From Coemansia sp. RSA 1804 (Eukaryota > Kickxellomycota > Kickxellomycetes > Kickxellales > Kickxellaceae), in assembly GCA_027578815.1 (NCBI GenBank), contig JANBTH010000625.1:1-13532 (forward strand): a DNA stretch of 13,532 nt, given 5' to 3'. A model generated the notes under the pieces. The model saw nothing but the letters and a program-made list of their open reading frames with translations, did no database searches and was not told the DNA's origin. A program made the translations under genes and the position numbers. Positions 1 to 10,657 of the stretch are shown in pieces (the first letter of the stretch is position 1; each line of letters begins with the position of its first letter).

Positions 1-735
1 AGCTTCTGCATGCTGCGGCTGTACTCCTCCTCCACGCGGGCTCTGTTTTTGAAGAACACGACTGTTTCCTATAAAGAGAAGTAGAAGATTGCGTCCTTTT
101 GGTTTAGTGCAGAGAGAGAAAAAAAGAAAGATTGCTTTTTGCTAGTCCCACCTCTTTTTCGTATTAAGAGCCTGTGTATCTCTTACCTTGCACGACATGA
201 GGCTGGTCCTCGACCGCTCAAGAAGCATTTCAAGTCCTCCCTACAAAACAAAACAGACACACACACCATTCAATCCATACCAGCCGTTTAGAAATACATA
301 AGAAATAAAGGGAAAGGGCAAATGGACAAGCTGAAGAGGTATTCTCCCATCCATACAATATGAAACACTTTTTGCGCGGAGAACGGAAAATAAGGACCCA
401 AACAGACACGTATGGAACACCATAGCACAAAAGTAACTTACATCAATTTCAGTCAGATCCACCTGCACAGGCCCGTGTTTCTGCTGCTGCTGCTGTTGCT
501 GTTGGAACTGCTGTTGCTGTAACAAGTACTGCTGCTGCTGCTGGAGCTGCTGCTGCTGTTGCTGCTGCTGCAACGATCGTGTGGTGGCCGGTGCTGATCC
601 GTTTGTCGACGACCGGTGCATCTGGTACTGGCTGCTCCCGCCCGTATCATAGCTCTGCCGACCCTCCGACACCACCGTGGCCGCGTCTACTGCCGCTTTC
701 TGTGCACTCGTGTCCGTCGAGCTCCACGATTGCAT
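1..735 (-). CDS. F-BAR (FCH) domain protein with Q-rich N terminus, first three exons (3' partial)
   Basis: F-BAR proteins bind and bend membranes and link them to actin, the septum or Rho signalling. Three exons fit: 735-442, 240-187 and 68-1, with introns 441-241 (donor GTAAGT, acceptor TTGTAG) and 186-69 (donor GTAAGA, acceptor TTATAG). All junctions are in phase 0, and the gene runs off the left edge. Exon 1 codes for 98 residues: a Ser/Thr-rich start, a glutamine tract at about residues 56-85, then VDLTEID. Exons 2 and 3 give an FCH-type signature: GGLEMLLERS, then CKETVVFFKNRA, then VEEEYSRSMQKL. This matches the usual L..L..R...CKE...F.K.RA..EEEY...L.KL pattern. ATG 735 is chosen because an in-frame TAA lies upstream near 866 with no ATG between. 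A low-complexity leader before an F-BAR is less common than an F-BAR at the very N terminus. Whether an SH3 or RhoGAP domain follows cannot be seen. The family call is firm, the subfamily open. Confidence 0.84.
481..570 (-). repeat. CAG/CAA repeat coding a glutamine tract
   Basis: Thirty codons hold 25 glutamines in runs of 8, 5, 4 and 8, broken by L, YLL and F. The codons are mostly CAG with interspersed CAA, so this is an impure microsatellite. It lies in exon 1 of the F-BAR gene, ahead of the folded domain. Length variation between strains would be expected. Confidence 0.95.
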
Positions 736-1571
736 TCTTCCCGGTTGGTTTTCAATGTTATTTCTGCTGTTACTCGCTGCTTTTCCCCTTGATATAGAAA
801 GATTCTGAAATTCAAATTTCTTGGGAGGTGGATAAAAAGGGAATAATTGCGTGGATGGTTCTTTCTTTTAAATTGTACCGTGAATGCAAATAAAGGGTGT
901 TAATAGTCGATTTTACACGTAAAAGCGCTGTCCTTAGTCCACCAGCAATGAAAATAAAAATGAAGAGAGTTCAATTAAGTTTGACTAAACGATAAAGAGA
1001 GGTTTAAAGAAAATAGAGTGGAGATTGAACAAATTACAAAAAAAAAAAGAAAACGAGCGGATATGAAATTGACTAGAGAAACGTAAAGGAAAGGAAAAAA
1101 AACCGGAAAACAAAGAGAGTAGGGGACCAAAAAGACTAAAGCTAACCCAGGCGGGTTTGCTTTTCCCTCCTTTTTGGCGTTCTATGTGTCTGCGTTTCAC
1201 AAAAACAAAGGAAATGAGATCCACTCTCCAGTAGTAAATACTGCTTCTGTTGCTGTTGTAAGCGCAAATATCGGAGAAGACGAAACACGTGTCGGCCTGT
1301 TGGCTCAGTAAACGAAACCAGAAAAATAGAATCCACTATAACCACCGCTCTCTAAAAAGAGGCTCCAATGCTTTTTTGGTCCTTATTACATTGACCGAAA
1401 CTTCCATAAAAACACGCTCCTTTTGTAAAGAGTGCACTTTAAAAGGATTTAAAGTGGATCCGAATAAGCCTCAAAGTCCATTTATTTTTTTGTTAGTTTT
1501 TCATTTGCGCCACAACGAAGAAAGAAAAGAGAACGGAACCGAGACAAAGAACCCTTGTTCTTTTTAATCTG
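736..1571. other. Intergenic region, no gene seen
   Basis: This 836-nt stretch separates the F-BAR start from the ATR stop. It is AT-rich with many polypurine/polypyrimidine runs (for example 1037-1053 and 1087-1105). The short frames on either strand are low-complexity and resemble no family I know. It should hold the F-BAR promoter and 5' leader plus the ATR 3' UTR. I could not place a convincing TATA box for the F-BAR gene. Confidence 0.7.
1481..1486 (-). terminator. Candidate polyadenylation signal (AATAAA) for the ATR gene
   Basis: On the minus strand an AATAAA hexamer lies about 85 nt downstream of the ATR stop codon (TAG at 1574-1572), a plausible distance for a 3' UTR. The region is AT-rich, so a chance match is possible. 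Confidence 0.35.
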
Positions 1572-4500
1572 CTACATGTAGGCCGCCCAGCCAATGTACA
1601 TCTGGAACAGCTTTGAGGGATCGGTAGCAACACGGATAAGCTCGCTCACCTGGCCCTCGACAGAAAGCGGGGTAGAGCCCTGCGTGCCCTGGAGCTTCTT
1701 GCGAATGACGTCAAGGCTGCGCGACGCGTGCTCATTAGGTTGCTGACCACTGCCGCCGCCGTTAGCCATTGCCGCAACGTCCTTGTTTGCCGCGGCCCGC
1801 GACGTCGAGCGCGTCGTACGCTTGCTCCACTCGACCAGCGGGTCGTGGAGAAACGACTCGAGCACCGACATCAGCGCATCCTGGTGCTCGCGGAGGAGCG
1901 CCAGCGTCACCTCGCATGTTTTTCTGAATGCGCCCTCGTACCCGGTTGCTCCCATAGCGTCAACCATGTTGTGCGTCAGACGGAATGGCACCCGCTCGGG
2001 CTTCTCCAGCGTTTTCCCCTTCTCGAACAGACAGTTAAAGTCCACGTGCACAACGCCGCCGGTCCTCTCGTTGAGCAGGATGTTCTCGCAGTGTCGGTCG
2101 CCAAGTCCGAGAATATGGCCCACCATCGACATCACCGCGGCGCTGCGTGTGAAATTCATGCGGCTCGCTAGCCAGCTGTGCGGATCGGGGAATGATTGGA
2201 GGAACCATTCGTGAAGGACGGAGGGGAACAGCGGGAGAAGCCGTTTGGTGAACTGCTCCTCGGGCGACGGACTGTCGTTGTCGAGGATCGATTTCACCTG
2301 CGACATCGATATCGTCACATTGTGCGCCTTGTACAGCTTGAGCAGCACGTGGCGGATCCCAGTCGTCGGACCCACCCACTGGATCAGCCCGCATTCCTCG
2401 TTGAGCGGAATCACCGCATACGTCCGTATGTGCAGCCCACGCTTCTGCTTCTGCGTCTGCGTCTGCGTGCCCAACAGCTGGTTGATCATCGAGTTGAACT
2501 CCATCAGCCGCGCGTCCTTGCGCAGATCGTCCTTGGGCTTGCACAGAAAGCTGTACTTTTGTCCATCGCTTCCAACCACCGTTATCTTCTTTGGCCGCTG
2601 CAGCGAGTGCATCACCTCGATCTCGTCGTCGAATCCGCTGATTGTGGGCAGATCCGTTGGGAACGGCTGATGGAGCAGCATCGCCTGCTGCGAGACCGAC
2701 TGCGGACCATCGCCCATATCGTTTGCACCACCAGCATCTGCCCTGTCAAGCAGCGAATGGAGCGCCAACCCATGCTCGGCACCGCCTGGCGCACTCGGCA
2801 GCGCCGGCACCAGACACCGCTGCAGCGGCACAATGATATCCAGCGGCGTGCTCTTGGCGAGCGTCTTAAAATCCTTTGCCATATGCATCGTTGTTATCGT
2901 GCGCACCGGAGGCAGAGCGTTGCACAGACCCAGGAGCTGGTCCGTCAGCTTGGATGCCTGCTGGATCAGTCCGCCAACACCCAGATTGCGGCCCCGCACA
3001 CCAACCCTAGTCAACGCATCAGCGCCATGCAAGGCCCGCGCCTTTGCAAGGATCGAGTTGCATCGCTCCGACCGCGCCGCATACGTCGAGCGCTGCACGC
3101 CCATCAGCTGCCACAGCGTTTGCTGCGGATACAGCTCCAGAACACTCAGAATGATAACTTCAAGCACTGCAAACACATCCTCGTTTGGGTGGCATATCCG
3201 CGACACAAGCTGCGACAGGACGACCAGGAAGTTGAAGGCTGGAAGGCGTTTGGCAAAGTTGTGCATCACCCGGTTGATCGTCTTGAATCGGTCGACTACG
3301 CGGCTGTTCTTGCTTTCCGGCGGATTCAGAATACTTGCACCAAAGTCCAGCCACACCGTCAGCAGTCTTGGCAGGGCCTGGTACAGGAACCGTGAGCTGT
3401 ACATGAGTGCGCGCGAGTAGTACCGAATCACGTAGTACTGCACGCTGGCGAGCTGGGTGCTGCGGTGGTCCTGCTGTGCCTTCGACAGCCGCAGCGCCAG
3501 ATCTGGCTTCGAGAGCATCGAAAACAGTCTGTCATAGAGGTGACCGCATGCGTAGTACACTTTGTCGCTCTCCTGGATCTTGATCAACTTGTTGTACCGG
3601 TTGATCAGTGATCCCGAGTCCACGGCCTTTGTCATATCTTGCCACTGCGAAAGTAGCAGCGACGCCTTTGCAAACGATGCCCTGGTATCGTGCAGATCGT
3701 GGATGCTGGAGCCACCACCAATGCTTGCTGCTTCTGGTTCGTCTTTGCCCATATCCAGCCCTCCTCCTGACTGGGACAACGGTCCTGGCGACAGACCGTC
3801 GCTCGCATGCACACCCGAGCCAGCTCCGCCAGCCGATGTGCCCAACAGCAGTGACGATGAGCCGTTATTTGCTGCATCGTCGGGCATGTTGAGCTTTGCT
3901 GAAAGAGTATCGACAACACGGCCCATCGACGCAATCGCATCGCCCGTATGGCCCTCGTCCCAGAGGATCTGCGAATGCTCGATCTGCAAGGGCGCAAGTA
4001 ACGCAGAGGAAGGCAAACATGTTGTTTCTGCACGGATCAGAATCCCCAGCGCTGTGGCTCGGAACCCAGCAAGCCTTGCCAGCTGTGCCGCCTGGTGCCT
4101 GGTGTACACAGACTGCCGCAACACTGAATCCAAACATGTGCAATGTCTGTGTAGCAGTTGATGTTGATGTGTATCGACACTATTAGTATTAGTATTATGC
4201 TGGCGAAACGAATCGGAAAGCATGTCGCAGATACGTGTATGCAGCGCCAACACTGGTTCTTGCACGGAATACATTGGCGGCAGACAGGCAACACGCTCGT
4301 TCCACTGTCTAAACAGATCACTCATCACGCTCTGCAAGGCAGAACAGTCGTGAGATCCGCTGCCATCTTCAGAAACAAGTCTTCCATGTACGTGTTCTGC
4401 GAACATTGCAATGTCGCCTAGCATATGCGCATGTATTTCGTGTCGCATGCTGCTAGATGTTGCGATTGTTGTTGCTGTTGCTGCTGTGCCAAGCATTGTT

Positions 4501-7500
4501 TTTCGGAGCGTGCCGGAGAATGTCTCGCCAATACTGCGCCCGACAGACACAAATCCAACATTCAGCAGCTCTGCCAACGAACTGTCCAAGGACATATCTT
4601 TTCGCCATCCATTCCCAGATCCTAAACATGGGTTCAGTGGCAGTGGCAATGACACGCCATTCTTTGGCAAACTCTCACTCCTTTCACCAACCCTAAGCAA
4701 CAACGCACTGTTGAGCATATCAAATGACGGCAAGCCAGAACCAGAGCCAGAACCGGTGTCGGATACCGTCGACTGCACCCAGTCCCACTTCCCAAGCCTC
4801 CACGCAGCAGCAAAGCATGCTGAATTGAGTTGACCATCGCTTTCCATACGCGTCTCCCTGTTCTGATACAGCAGTTCCTTTGATGCCGCCCATGCGCTCT
4901 CCCACTGGCCCATATTTTGCAAGCAGGAGACCCAACCTCTTCGGAACTCCTCGTTGTCCGGCTGCGACTGCAAAAGTGACTCGTGCCCAATTAGTGCGTG
5001 CGACCAGTTGCCCTCCACCTCGTACTTGCGTATCAGCATTCTGTGGTCCACCTGCTTACGACACGATGCAGCGCCCACGACTCCGTCGGCATCGTCCATG
5101 CCAAAATATAGCTCCTGGATGGTAGCCATTGTTGCATCGTCAATGTTTCCAAACAGCGTCGGATGCTTACCAAGTGAACTAGTGTCATCACGTAGCGAGA
5201 GCTCCAGGTGCTGAAGTGCTCGTTCGTATTGGTGACACGATGCAGCGGCACTGGCAACCACTGAGTGAGACACTGTGTTTGTTATAGAAAGAATGGCCAG
5301 CTCCTCCTCAGTTGCATGCGTGAGTTTGGAGTCCTTGCGACTGCTTCTCTTGCCGCTGACTCTGTTGTTCTGCTGTGCACGAAGATAGGCGCTGAACGAG
5401 TCTAGAAGATCCAATGTTGCCTCCTTGCACAAGCGCCATTGATCTGCCGGCATGCGCACCGATTTCGCATCCAACGAAAGTACTGCCTTTAGCTCGTCAG
5501 TCAGAACATTCATACTCTTGCTGCTACTAGCTTCACCTGTTGATCTTCTAGTATCCTCCTTTCCAATATCCGTGCCATCGTCCTTTATTTCTATCGTCTC
5601 GATCTCTGCTGTCAAATCGCCGCTGACACCCTTCATATGAATGCAGTAATGGTACGCAGTCTGCGGCAAGAAGAACAGCAGCATATCGACTGAGCTTTCC
5701 TTCATGATACTGGTGCACGCCTTGAATATGCTGCCTGTTGCGTCTGGCGGTAACGCGCTAGCCATCTCCACGACCCACGCACGCAGCCAGGAGAGATGGC
5801 ATGTGGCGCGTGTAATACATGGCTCTCTCGCTGTTTTGATCGCAGATGACGAACGGCCTGTAGTCTGGATGCTGTATTTTGAATCCAGCAGAGGCAGGAT
5901 AACCTGCACGATATTTTGCGGAAGAAGGTCCCAGCGCTGCTGCAGACTCTGGCTCCGTCCGTCTCTTGGACGTCTTGAAGAGGTATCACGTCTCTTGCGT
6001 TTATTGTGCGCAGTGTTGATGTTCTGGGCTGCACTCTTGTCGTCTGGATCGCCATAGAGTGTGGCTCTTGTAAAGCCTACAAGTTTTAGCAGCTCCTGGA
6101 TCCCGTATGCAGCACACGCCTGCACGCTTGGCGATGGTGCACGAGCAAATGCCTGCGACAGAAAGTCAACGATAAGTGTGCATACAAACTCCACCCGCTC
6201 CTCATCGGTATCCAGTCTGTACAGTGTTGGAAACACGGGCAAACCGAGAGCTGTTGAATTTGCGTTTGCCAGAGACGATAACTCATTATCGTCGTCGTCG
6301 TCATTATTTCTGGACTTCTCTATCACACGGGCGTTGAGACCGCCAATGTACGCAAGACATGCCGCACAGCTTGCTGCTGCCATTGCGCCCAGTCTGCCTC
6401 CAACATTACAGGCTGATCGCAGAGTGCTCACCATATTACCTACCAAGACAGCGTCGGCATAGGCGCTGCTTCCACGATCGCTTGACCTACTGTTGCTGCT
6501 GCTCTTGAGAGAAGTGTTATTTGTGCCGACTCCAAGGTAAAATGGCTTCTTCCACGATGCGATCAGCTTTGGATGCTGAACCATGAGCAAGCAGAGCGCC
6601 CTCGACGTACACAGAATTACTGTTGCGTCGTTTGTTTTGAGCATCGTTGTAAGGCTTGCCAGCTTCTGACGCAGCGGATCACTTGCGCTGCATCGTCTGT
6701 GGACATCGCAGCTTGTGCTAAGAAGCGGATCATCTGGAATTGGACAGAGGAACCTGTGGTACCTCTTTATGTTGTGCTCGTGAAGCCTTGAGATTCTGTT
6801 AATTGTAGAAGCAGCCATCCGTCGCACCTCCTTTGAAGCAGTCAAGAATGTAGAAAGTAGAGGCACCATTAGTGAGTTCATCAGATCCGCAGACACCAGC
6901 GATGGTGCTTCTTGCGTCAGACTTTCAGCCAAGATCTCCCATGAGCGCAAAGAAAACGAAGATAGCGGCCCGCCCAGAGGCGAAGACAACGATGCGACAA
7001 TGCTGCTGGTGTGGGGCACTACGCTGCCTCCAAGTAGTGCTGCCAACTCACCGATGGCCCGCAATGCCTTTACCCCAAGTTTCATGGTGCTATTAAAAGC
7101 AGCAGTGCCAGACACACTGTTTGAGTAGTGTGTTTGCTGTTCAGAGTCGCGCAGTATCTCGTTGACATGGGCTAGAACGCCTAGAATATGATGCGAAAGA
7201 AACTCTGTTAAGCCAGAATGTGCTGACGATAACTCAAGCTGGCTTCCTGGTCCAGGACTCTGGCCAGTAGTCACAACATCCTTCATATTATCGACACTGT
7301 GCTGCACAATAGTCGATACTCCATGGGTTGTACTGGCGGTTGAATTGTCCAGTATGTGTCGCACAGTGAGTAATGCACTCCTTGCTCGTCTTCTTAGCAG
7401 GCTGCTTTCTTCGCCCAGAGCAAGAATAAGATTAAACACAAGCTTCACCGAGCATGAGCGCAAAAGACTTGGAATGTTCACCTCGACCTGGTCGGAATTC

Positions 7501-9066
7501 AGTCCTGATCCGGCTGATATTAGTTCAACGAAATGAAGCAACCCCTGATGCATTAGCTGGTCGTCCATTAGAAAGATCTTGACAAAAACAACTGCTGCTT
7601 GGTTGACGCAAAGAACAGGCAGCTTCACATCCAGAATCTCAGCAACGCTCCTAAGCGCAATGTCATGGCCATTCACTACCAAGAACGGCACAATAGTATC
7701 AATGTGGGTGTCGAGGAATTGTCTGGGCGATGTCTCGAGTATTTTCATGCACTGAATAAAGGCCTGAGGAGACGGTAGTCCAAGAGCCACTGCCAGTGTG
7801 CATGCAATGCTTCTTGCGACAGTTCTAAGCAAATGAGTTAGCGAAACACCATGGGTCTGCGCAATGGATATCAATTGTTCCATAGCAACGGCACGAAGAA
7901 AAACGTTATCCTTGCAGTAGAATCCAAGCAGAAACGATGCAGCATTACCAAGTGCCTCCTCACGCAGACCACAAGCACACCCAATACCGCCAGCAACAAG
8001 CTCCATGGTCTCTTCTATTATGCTGGGCTCTTTGATCTCGTTGGACAGACGAAGCACAATCCGCATCGTCTCGGCCCTGTTGTTGCATTTGATTTCTGCT
8101 ATATCTTCTGCTCCGTCGCTAGCCTCATCGCGCGAGAATTCCAGAAGCGCATCCATTGCGGCAATACGCATGTCGCGGTTTGAGCTACCCAGTCGACGAA
8201 CAAGACTCTGCCCCAGGGGCGAGTCTCTAAGCACTAGATCCTCAGCAGGCGCATGTCTTATGAATCTGCGTATTCCTTCAACAAACTGGATCGCTGTACT
8301 CTCATTCTGCTTGCCTGAAGCAATGAACCAAAAGGGCAACCATTGTCTAAGAGATATGCCTCTATAGCTGTTTTTCGTACTCTCCCTGGGTCCAGATCCG
8401 TCACAAATCCGGCACGAGTAAGGCAACTCTAGCGCTGACATATCTTCGGTTGTGGCATTGCACACCGAACGTACAGTTTCCAAAAGCTGAAGAAAAGCCG
8501 ATGAATTCTTAGAACCGGTGGAGCCATTAGTTGTTCTGTCTTTGTTGATGTAGGGATATATGTGCAGACATCCCGATCGAGCGCACGACACATATCCAAC
8601 CGTAGAAGCTACAGCATCTAGTAGCTTTGGGTGGTCGTTTACATCGATTTCTGACTTTTCAACAACCGCAACATAGCTTTCCTCTCCTTTTGATTCTATG
8701 AAGCAGCAGAATGCTGGAAGTAGGACCCATGCGGTCATGCGTATCTCTAGCTTTGGAAACGACCCTGACAAGTGCCTTGCAAAGAGAGATTTTATCCAAG
8801 GTCTATGTTCTATAGAGTATGCGCTGTTAGTCGTAATTACTGCCACGAACGACGTGATTATATTATTTTGGCTTGATAGTATCCTCGATATGGCTGATCC
8901 TGGACTGTACTTTAATTTTGCTAGAACCGCTGTTGGTTCTACGGCAGAAGCAGAGCCTTTAGCAGCATGTTGTTGTTGGTCGATAGCAAGAGGAATTGAG
9001 ATAAGAAAGAACTCGAGATCGGTTTGTCGGTACTGCGAATCAGTGCTGTGCTTATCTATATCAATT
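1572..9066 (-). CDS. ATR: ATR/Rad3/Mec1-type checkpoint kinase (PIKK), main exon; 5' end unresolved
   Basis: This is the apical Ser/Thr kinase of the replication-stress and DNA-damage checkpoint. In characterised species it works in the nucleus with an ATRIP-type partner, is recruited to RPA-coated single-stranded DNA and phosphorylates Chk1-type effectors. Numbering from the first in-frame ATG (8738; 2388 codons): HEAT-like helices to about 1150, UME domain about 505-635, FAT about 1155-1930, kinase about 2035-2300, FATC 2357-2388. In the kinase, KPKDDLRKD carries the ATP-binding Lys2067. The catalytic loop GLGDRHCEN has Asp2214 and Asn2219, and the Mg-binding motif HVDFNCLFEKG has Asp2233. 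The C terminus MYIGWAAYM is Rad3-like. HVDFNCLFEKG and the DRHCEN loop separate it from TOR, ATM/Tel1 and DNA-PK. A disordered Gly/Ser-rich insertion sits in the FAT at about 1617-1683. The frame stays open upstream of 8738 to 9086 without an ATG. An intron acceptor at 9067 (CTAATAAC branch point, then CCCAG) suggests 5' exons further upstream, perhaps those at 9523-10230. The family call is certain; the start is not. Confidence 0.96.
8739..9066 (-). other. Probable 5' coding extension of the ATR exon, with intron acceptor at its edge
   Basis: In the ATR frame, 109 further codons precede the first ATG and are free of stops until TAA at 9089-9087. They include hydrophobic and helical stretches (for example LEFFLISIPLAI and AVLAKLKYSPGSA) that look like HEAT-repeat coding sequence, not leader. 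No ATG occurs in this stretch; GTG at 8846 is not credible as a fungal start. On the minus strand, CCCTAATAAC (branch-point-like) is followed about 20 nt later by CCCAG, the first AG, with the exon starting at 9066. A second acceptor, GATATAG, would start it at 9055. This reads as a spliced exon, but only a transcript would prove it. Confidence 0.6.
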
Positions 9067-9522
9067 CTGGGAGTATTTGTGTGTTGTTATTAGGGTACAA
9101 AAACAAGATATATATTAGTCTGCTTTTCTTCATTCCTTCAAAATACAAGTATGTGAATGTTTTATTTTTCTTCAAAAACAACGCAATGAAGATGCCTGGA
9201 TAAAGTTAAAATGGTAGACTAGTTGAAAGTAGATTGATTGTAGTACACACAGTAAGCATGCTGGTCGCTGGATGTCTAGGGAGAATATTGAACTGTGCTT
9301 ATAGATGAGGATACATCATGCAATCCTTGTTGTATTGGCATACAAATATGGCAGAATAAAAGCGCAAAAAAGAGCAAACGCAAAGCGTGAATAATATAGA
9401 CAGTGGTTCTTGTGGAATAGACAAACCCACAGCATTGCCAATAAGTAATAATAGCAAAAACATGGATAATAGTAATAATAATAATGAGACATGTCTGTAG
9501 TGGAATCAGCATTACCGTAGAA
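9067..9522. other. Non-coding stretch: long intron of the ATR gene, or intergenic spacer
   Basis: This region of 456 nt is AT-rich. It holds a TAA/ATA microsatellite, a branch-point/acceptor pair next to 9067 and only short unconvincing frames. A 78-codon minus frame at 9276-9512 is hydrophobic but partly made by the microsatellite. If the unit at 9523-10230 is part of ATR, this is an intron of about 460-475 nt, with donor GTACGT at 9530 or GTGATT at 9526. If not, it is the ATR promoter region, and an ATG-bearing first exon must be hidden in it. Confidence 0.5.
9441..9486. repeat. AT-rich (AAT)n-type microsatellite
   Basis: The stretch contains several interrupted AATAAT/AGTAAT units, the longest uninterrupted near 9473-9483. 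It is non-coding in both gene models considered. Confidence 0.7.
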
Positions 9523-10230
9523 TCACGTACATTCCGTGTGTTTAGATATTATCTCAATCAGGTATTGATATACGTCAGTGAACGACTGAAGTAGAGAGTC
9601 CGACTCCTCATCAATATCTACAGCCTTATTCGATCCTTCCTATAATTGCAAGAAAAAAAACCAGGTTTGTTCAAATAAGTAAGCATATATGCACAACAAG
9701 TTCGCAGTCTCGGACAAGACAAAAATGGCATACAAGCAGTGGGCTAGAAAGTCGTCTAATAAAATACCTTTGCCAAGCAATCGACTGCACCCCCGATGTA
9801 GCTCAGTACATTGCCGTAAAGCTCATCAAATTCACTACGCGCCTGAACAGAGTTGATGGACTGGAGCTTCTTTAGATTCTGAATCAACTTGACGGCTGTG
9901 CTCAGTCTGTGCGCCAGTGAGTATGAGCTATCCTGTTGCAATAGCCTCAGGATATGTTCAGTGCATCGTTTTTCATCTGAAACTTGAGGTGCTGACAACC
10001 ACGACAAGGGCGTTGCCATTGAATTCCTCAAGCGTTTTCTAATACCATCGATCTCGCAATATATGGAAAGCAGTGCCATCAAACCAAAGAACGTCAGTAA
10101 AATAGTATGCTTTGTTACAACAAGACTCTGCCACCAATTACCAATGAATTAGGTTTGTCCAAACCAAAATAATGTCTTACCTCTCTGGCGATTCCCACTC
10201 GACCTCAAGCTCTCCGCCGCGTTTTGCCAT
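9523..10230 (-). CDS. Unrecognised helix-rich protein, three exons; possibly the 5' exons of ATR
   Basis: I do not recognise this product. Exons 10230-10181, 10125-9768 and 9639-9523 give 174 residues ending at TGA 9525-9523. Introns are 10180-10126 (donor GTAAG, acceptor GCAGAG, 55 nt) and 9767-9640 (donor GTATTT, acceptor TTATAG). The start is ATG 10230 in good context (G at -3, G at +4), beginning MAKRGGELEVEWESPE. Exon 2 is strongly helical: a hydrophobic helix near TILLTFFGLMALLSIY, then amphipathic helices around EHILRLLQQDSS and LIQNLKKLQS. Exon 3 is acidic, then helical (LLQSFTDVYQYLIEII). Another acceptor at 10039 (ATTAG) keeps the frame and removes 29 residues with the hydrophobic helix. 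Frame-preserving donors just before the stop could splice to the ATR exon. The helical make-up suits a HEAT-type N terminus, but no signature proves it, so a stand-alone small protein remains possible. Confidence 0.55.
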
Positions 10231-10657
10231 TGCGAATTCAAAGGGAAAAGGTCAATAAAAAGTAAGTTTCAAAAAGCGAGAATAAAGGGAAGAAAGGTCT
10301 TTACAAATTTCACAACCCTTTCGGTTGTCTACGCATTCTGTTAAATAAGTTAAAAAGGTTGTGAAATAAATAAAAGAAAGAAAGAAAGAGATATCCGTTT
10401 CACGATAATCTGGTTTCTTTCTTGATCGTTGTAAAACATTAAGCAATGCGAGAAAAGTGGAACTGTTTTATAATTGCTGCGGATACTGGACGCATGCACC
10501 TGATGGGCCAGACAGTTTTTTATTTGGACCGCCAACAGATCAACAAAGGAGAATTGAGGAAAATGTAGACAGCGAATAGTGTTGTTGTGCAAGCGCGTTT
10601 ATAAGAAAAGAATAGTATCTCAAGGCAACCACAAAAAGAAAATGTAAGACATATAGA
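10231..10657. other. Intergenic region, no gene seen
   Basis: These 427 nt lie between the FunK1 stop and the next start on the same strand. They include a short GAAA repeat (about 10375-10388) and T-rich minus-strand DNA just ahead of the ATG at 10230. They should hold the FunK1 3' UTR and the promoter and leader of the downstream gene. Short overlapping frames on the minus strand look random. Confidence 0.65.
10519..10524 (-). terminator. Candidate polyadenylation signal (AATAAA) for the FunK1 gene
   Basis: On the minus strand AAATAAAA lies about 135 nt beyond the FunK1 stop codon (TAA at 10660-10658). The placement is plausible, but the match is short and the region AT-rich. Confidence 0.4.

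Noticed and set aside
1728..2836. Other plus- and minus-strand frames overlapping the ATR kinase region
   Set aside because: They are frame shadows of the kinase; their composition is odd and no domain is visible.
2196..3395. 399-codon open frame on the plus strand opposite the ATR kinase and FAT region
   Set aside because: It is antisense to a highly conserved coding region, rich in Arg/His/Gln and without any family motif. The GC-rich third positions of the ATR codons suppress stops on the opposite strand.
8832..8846. GTG at 8846 as the ATR start
   Set aside because: GTG initiation is not expected in a fungal nuclear gene, and the frame continues upstream with coding-like sequence.
9276..9512. 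78-codon hydrophobic minus-strand frame as a membrane microprotein or ATR first exon
   Set aside because: It is partly made of translated (AAT)n microsatellite, and no start or donor combination was clearly better than chance.
9495..9530. 36-nt mini-intron GTACGT ... CACTACAG
   Set aside because: It is too short for normal splicing and leads into the microsatellite frame; the GTACGT donor was kept only as a candidate for a longer intron.
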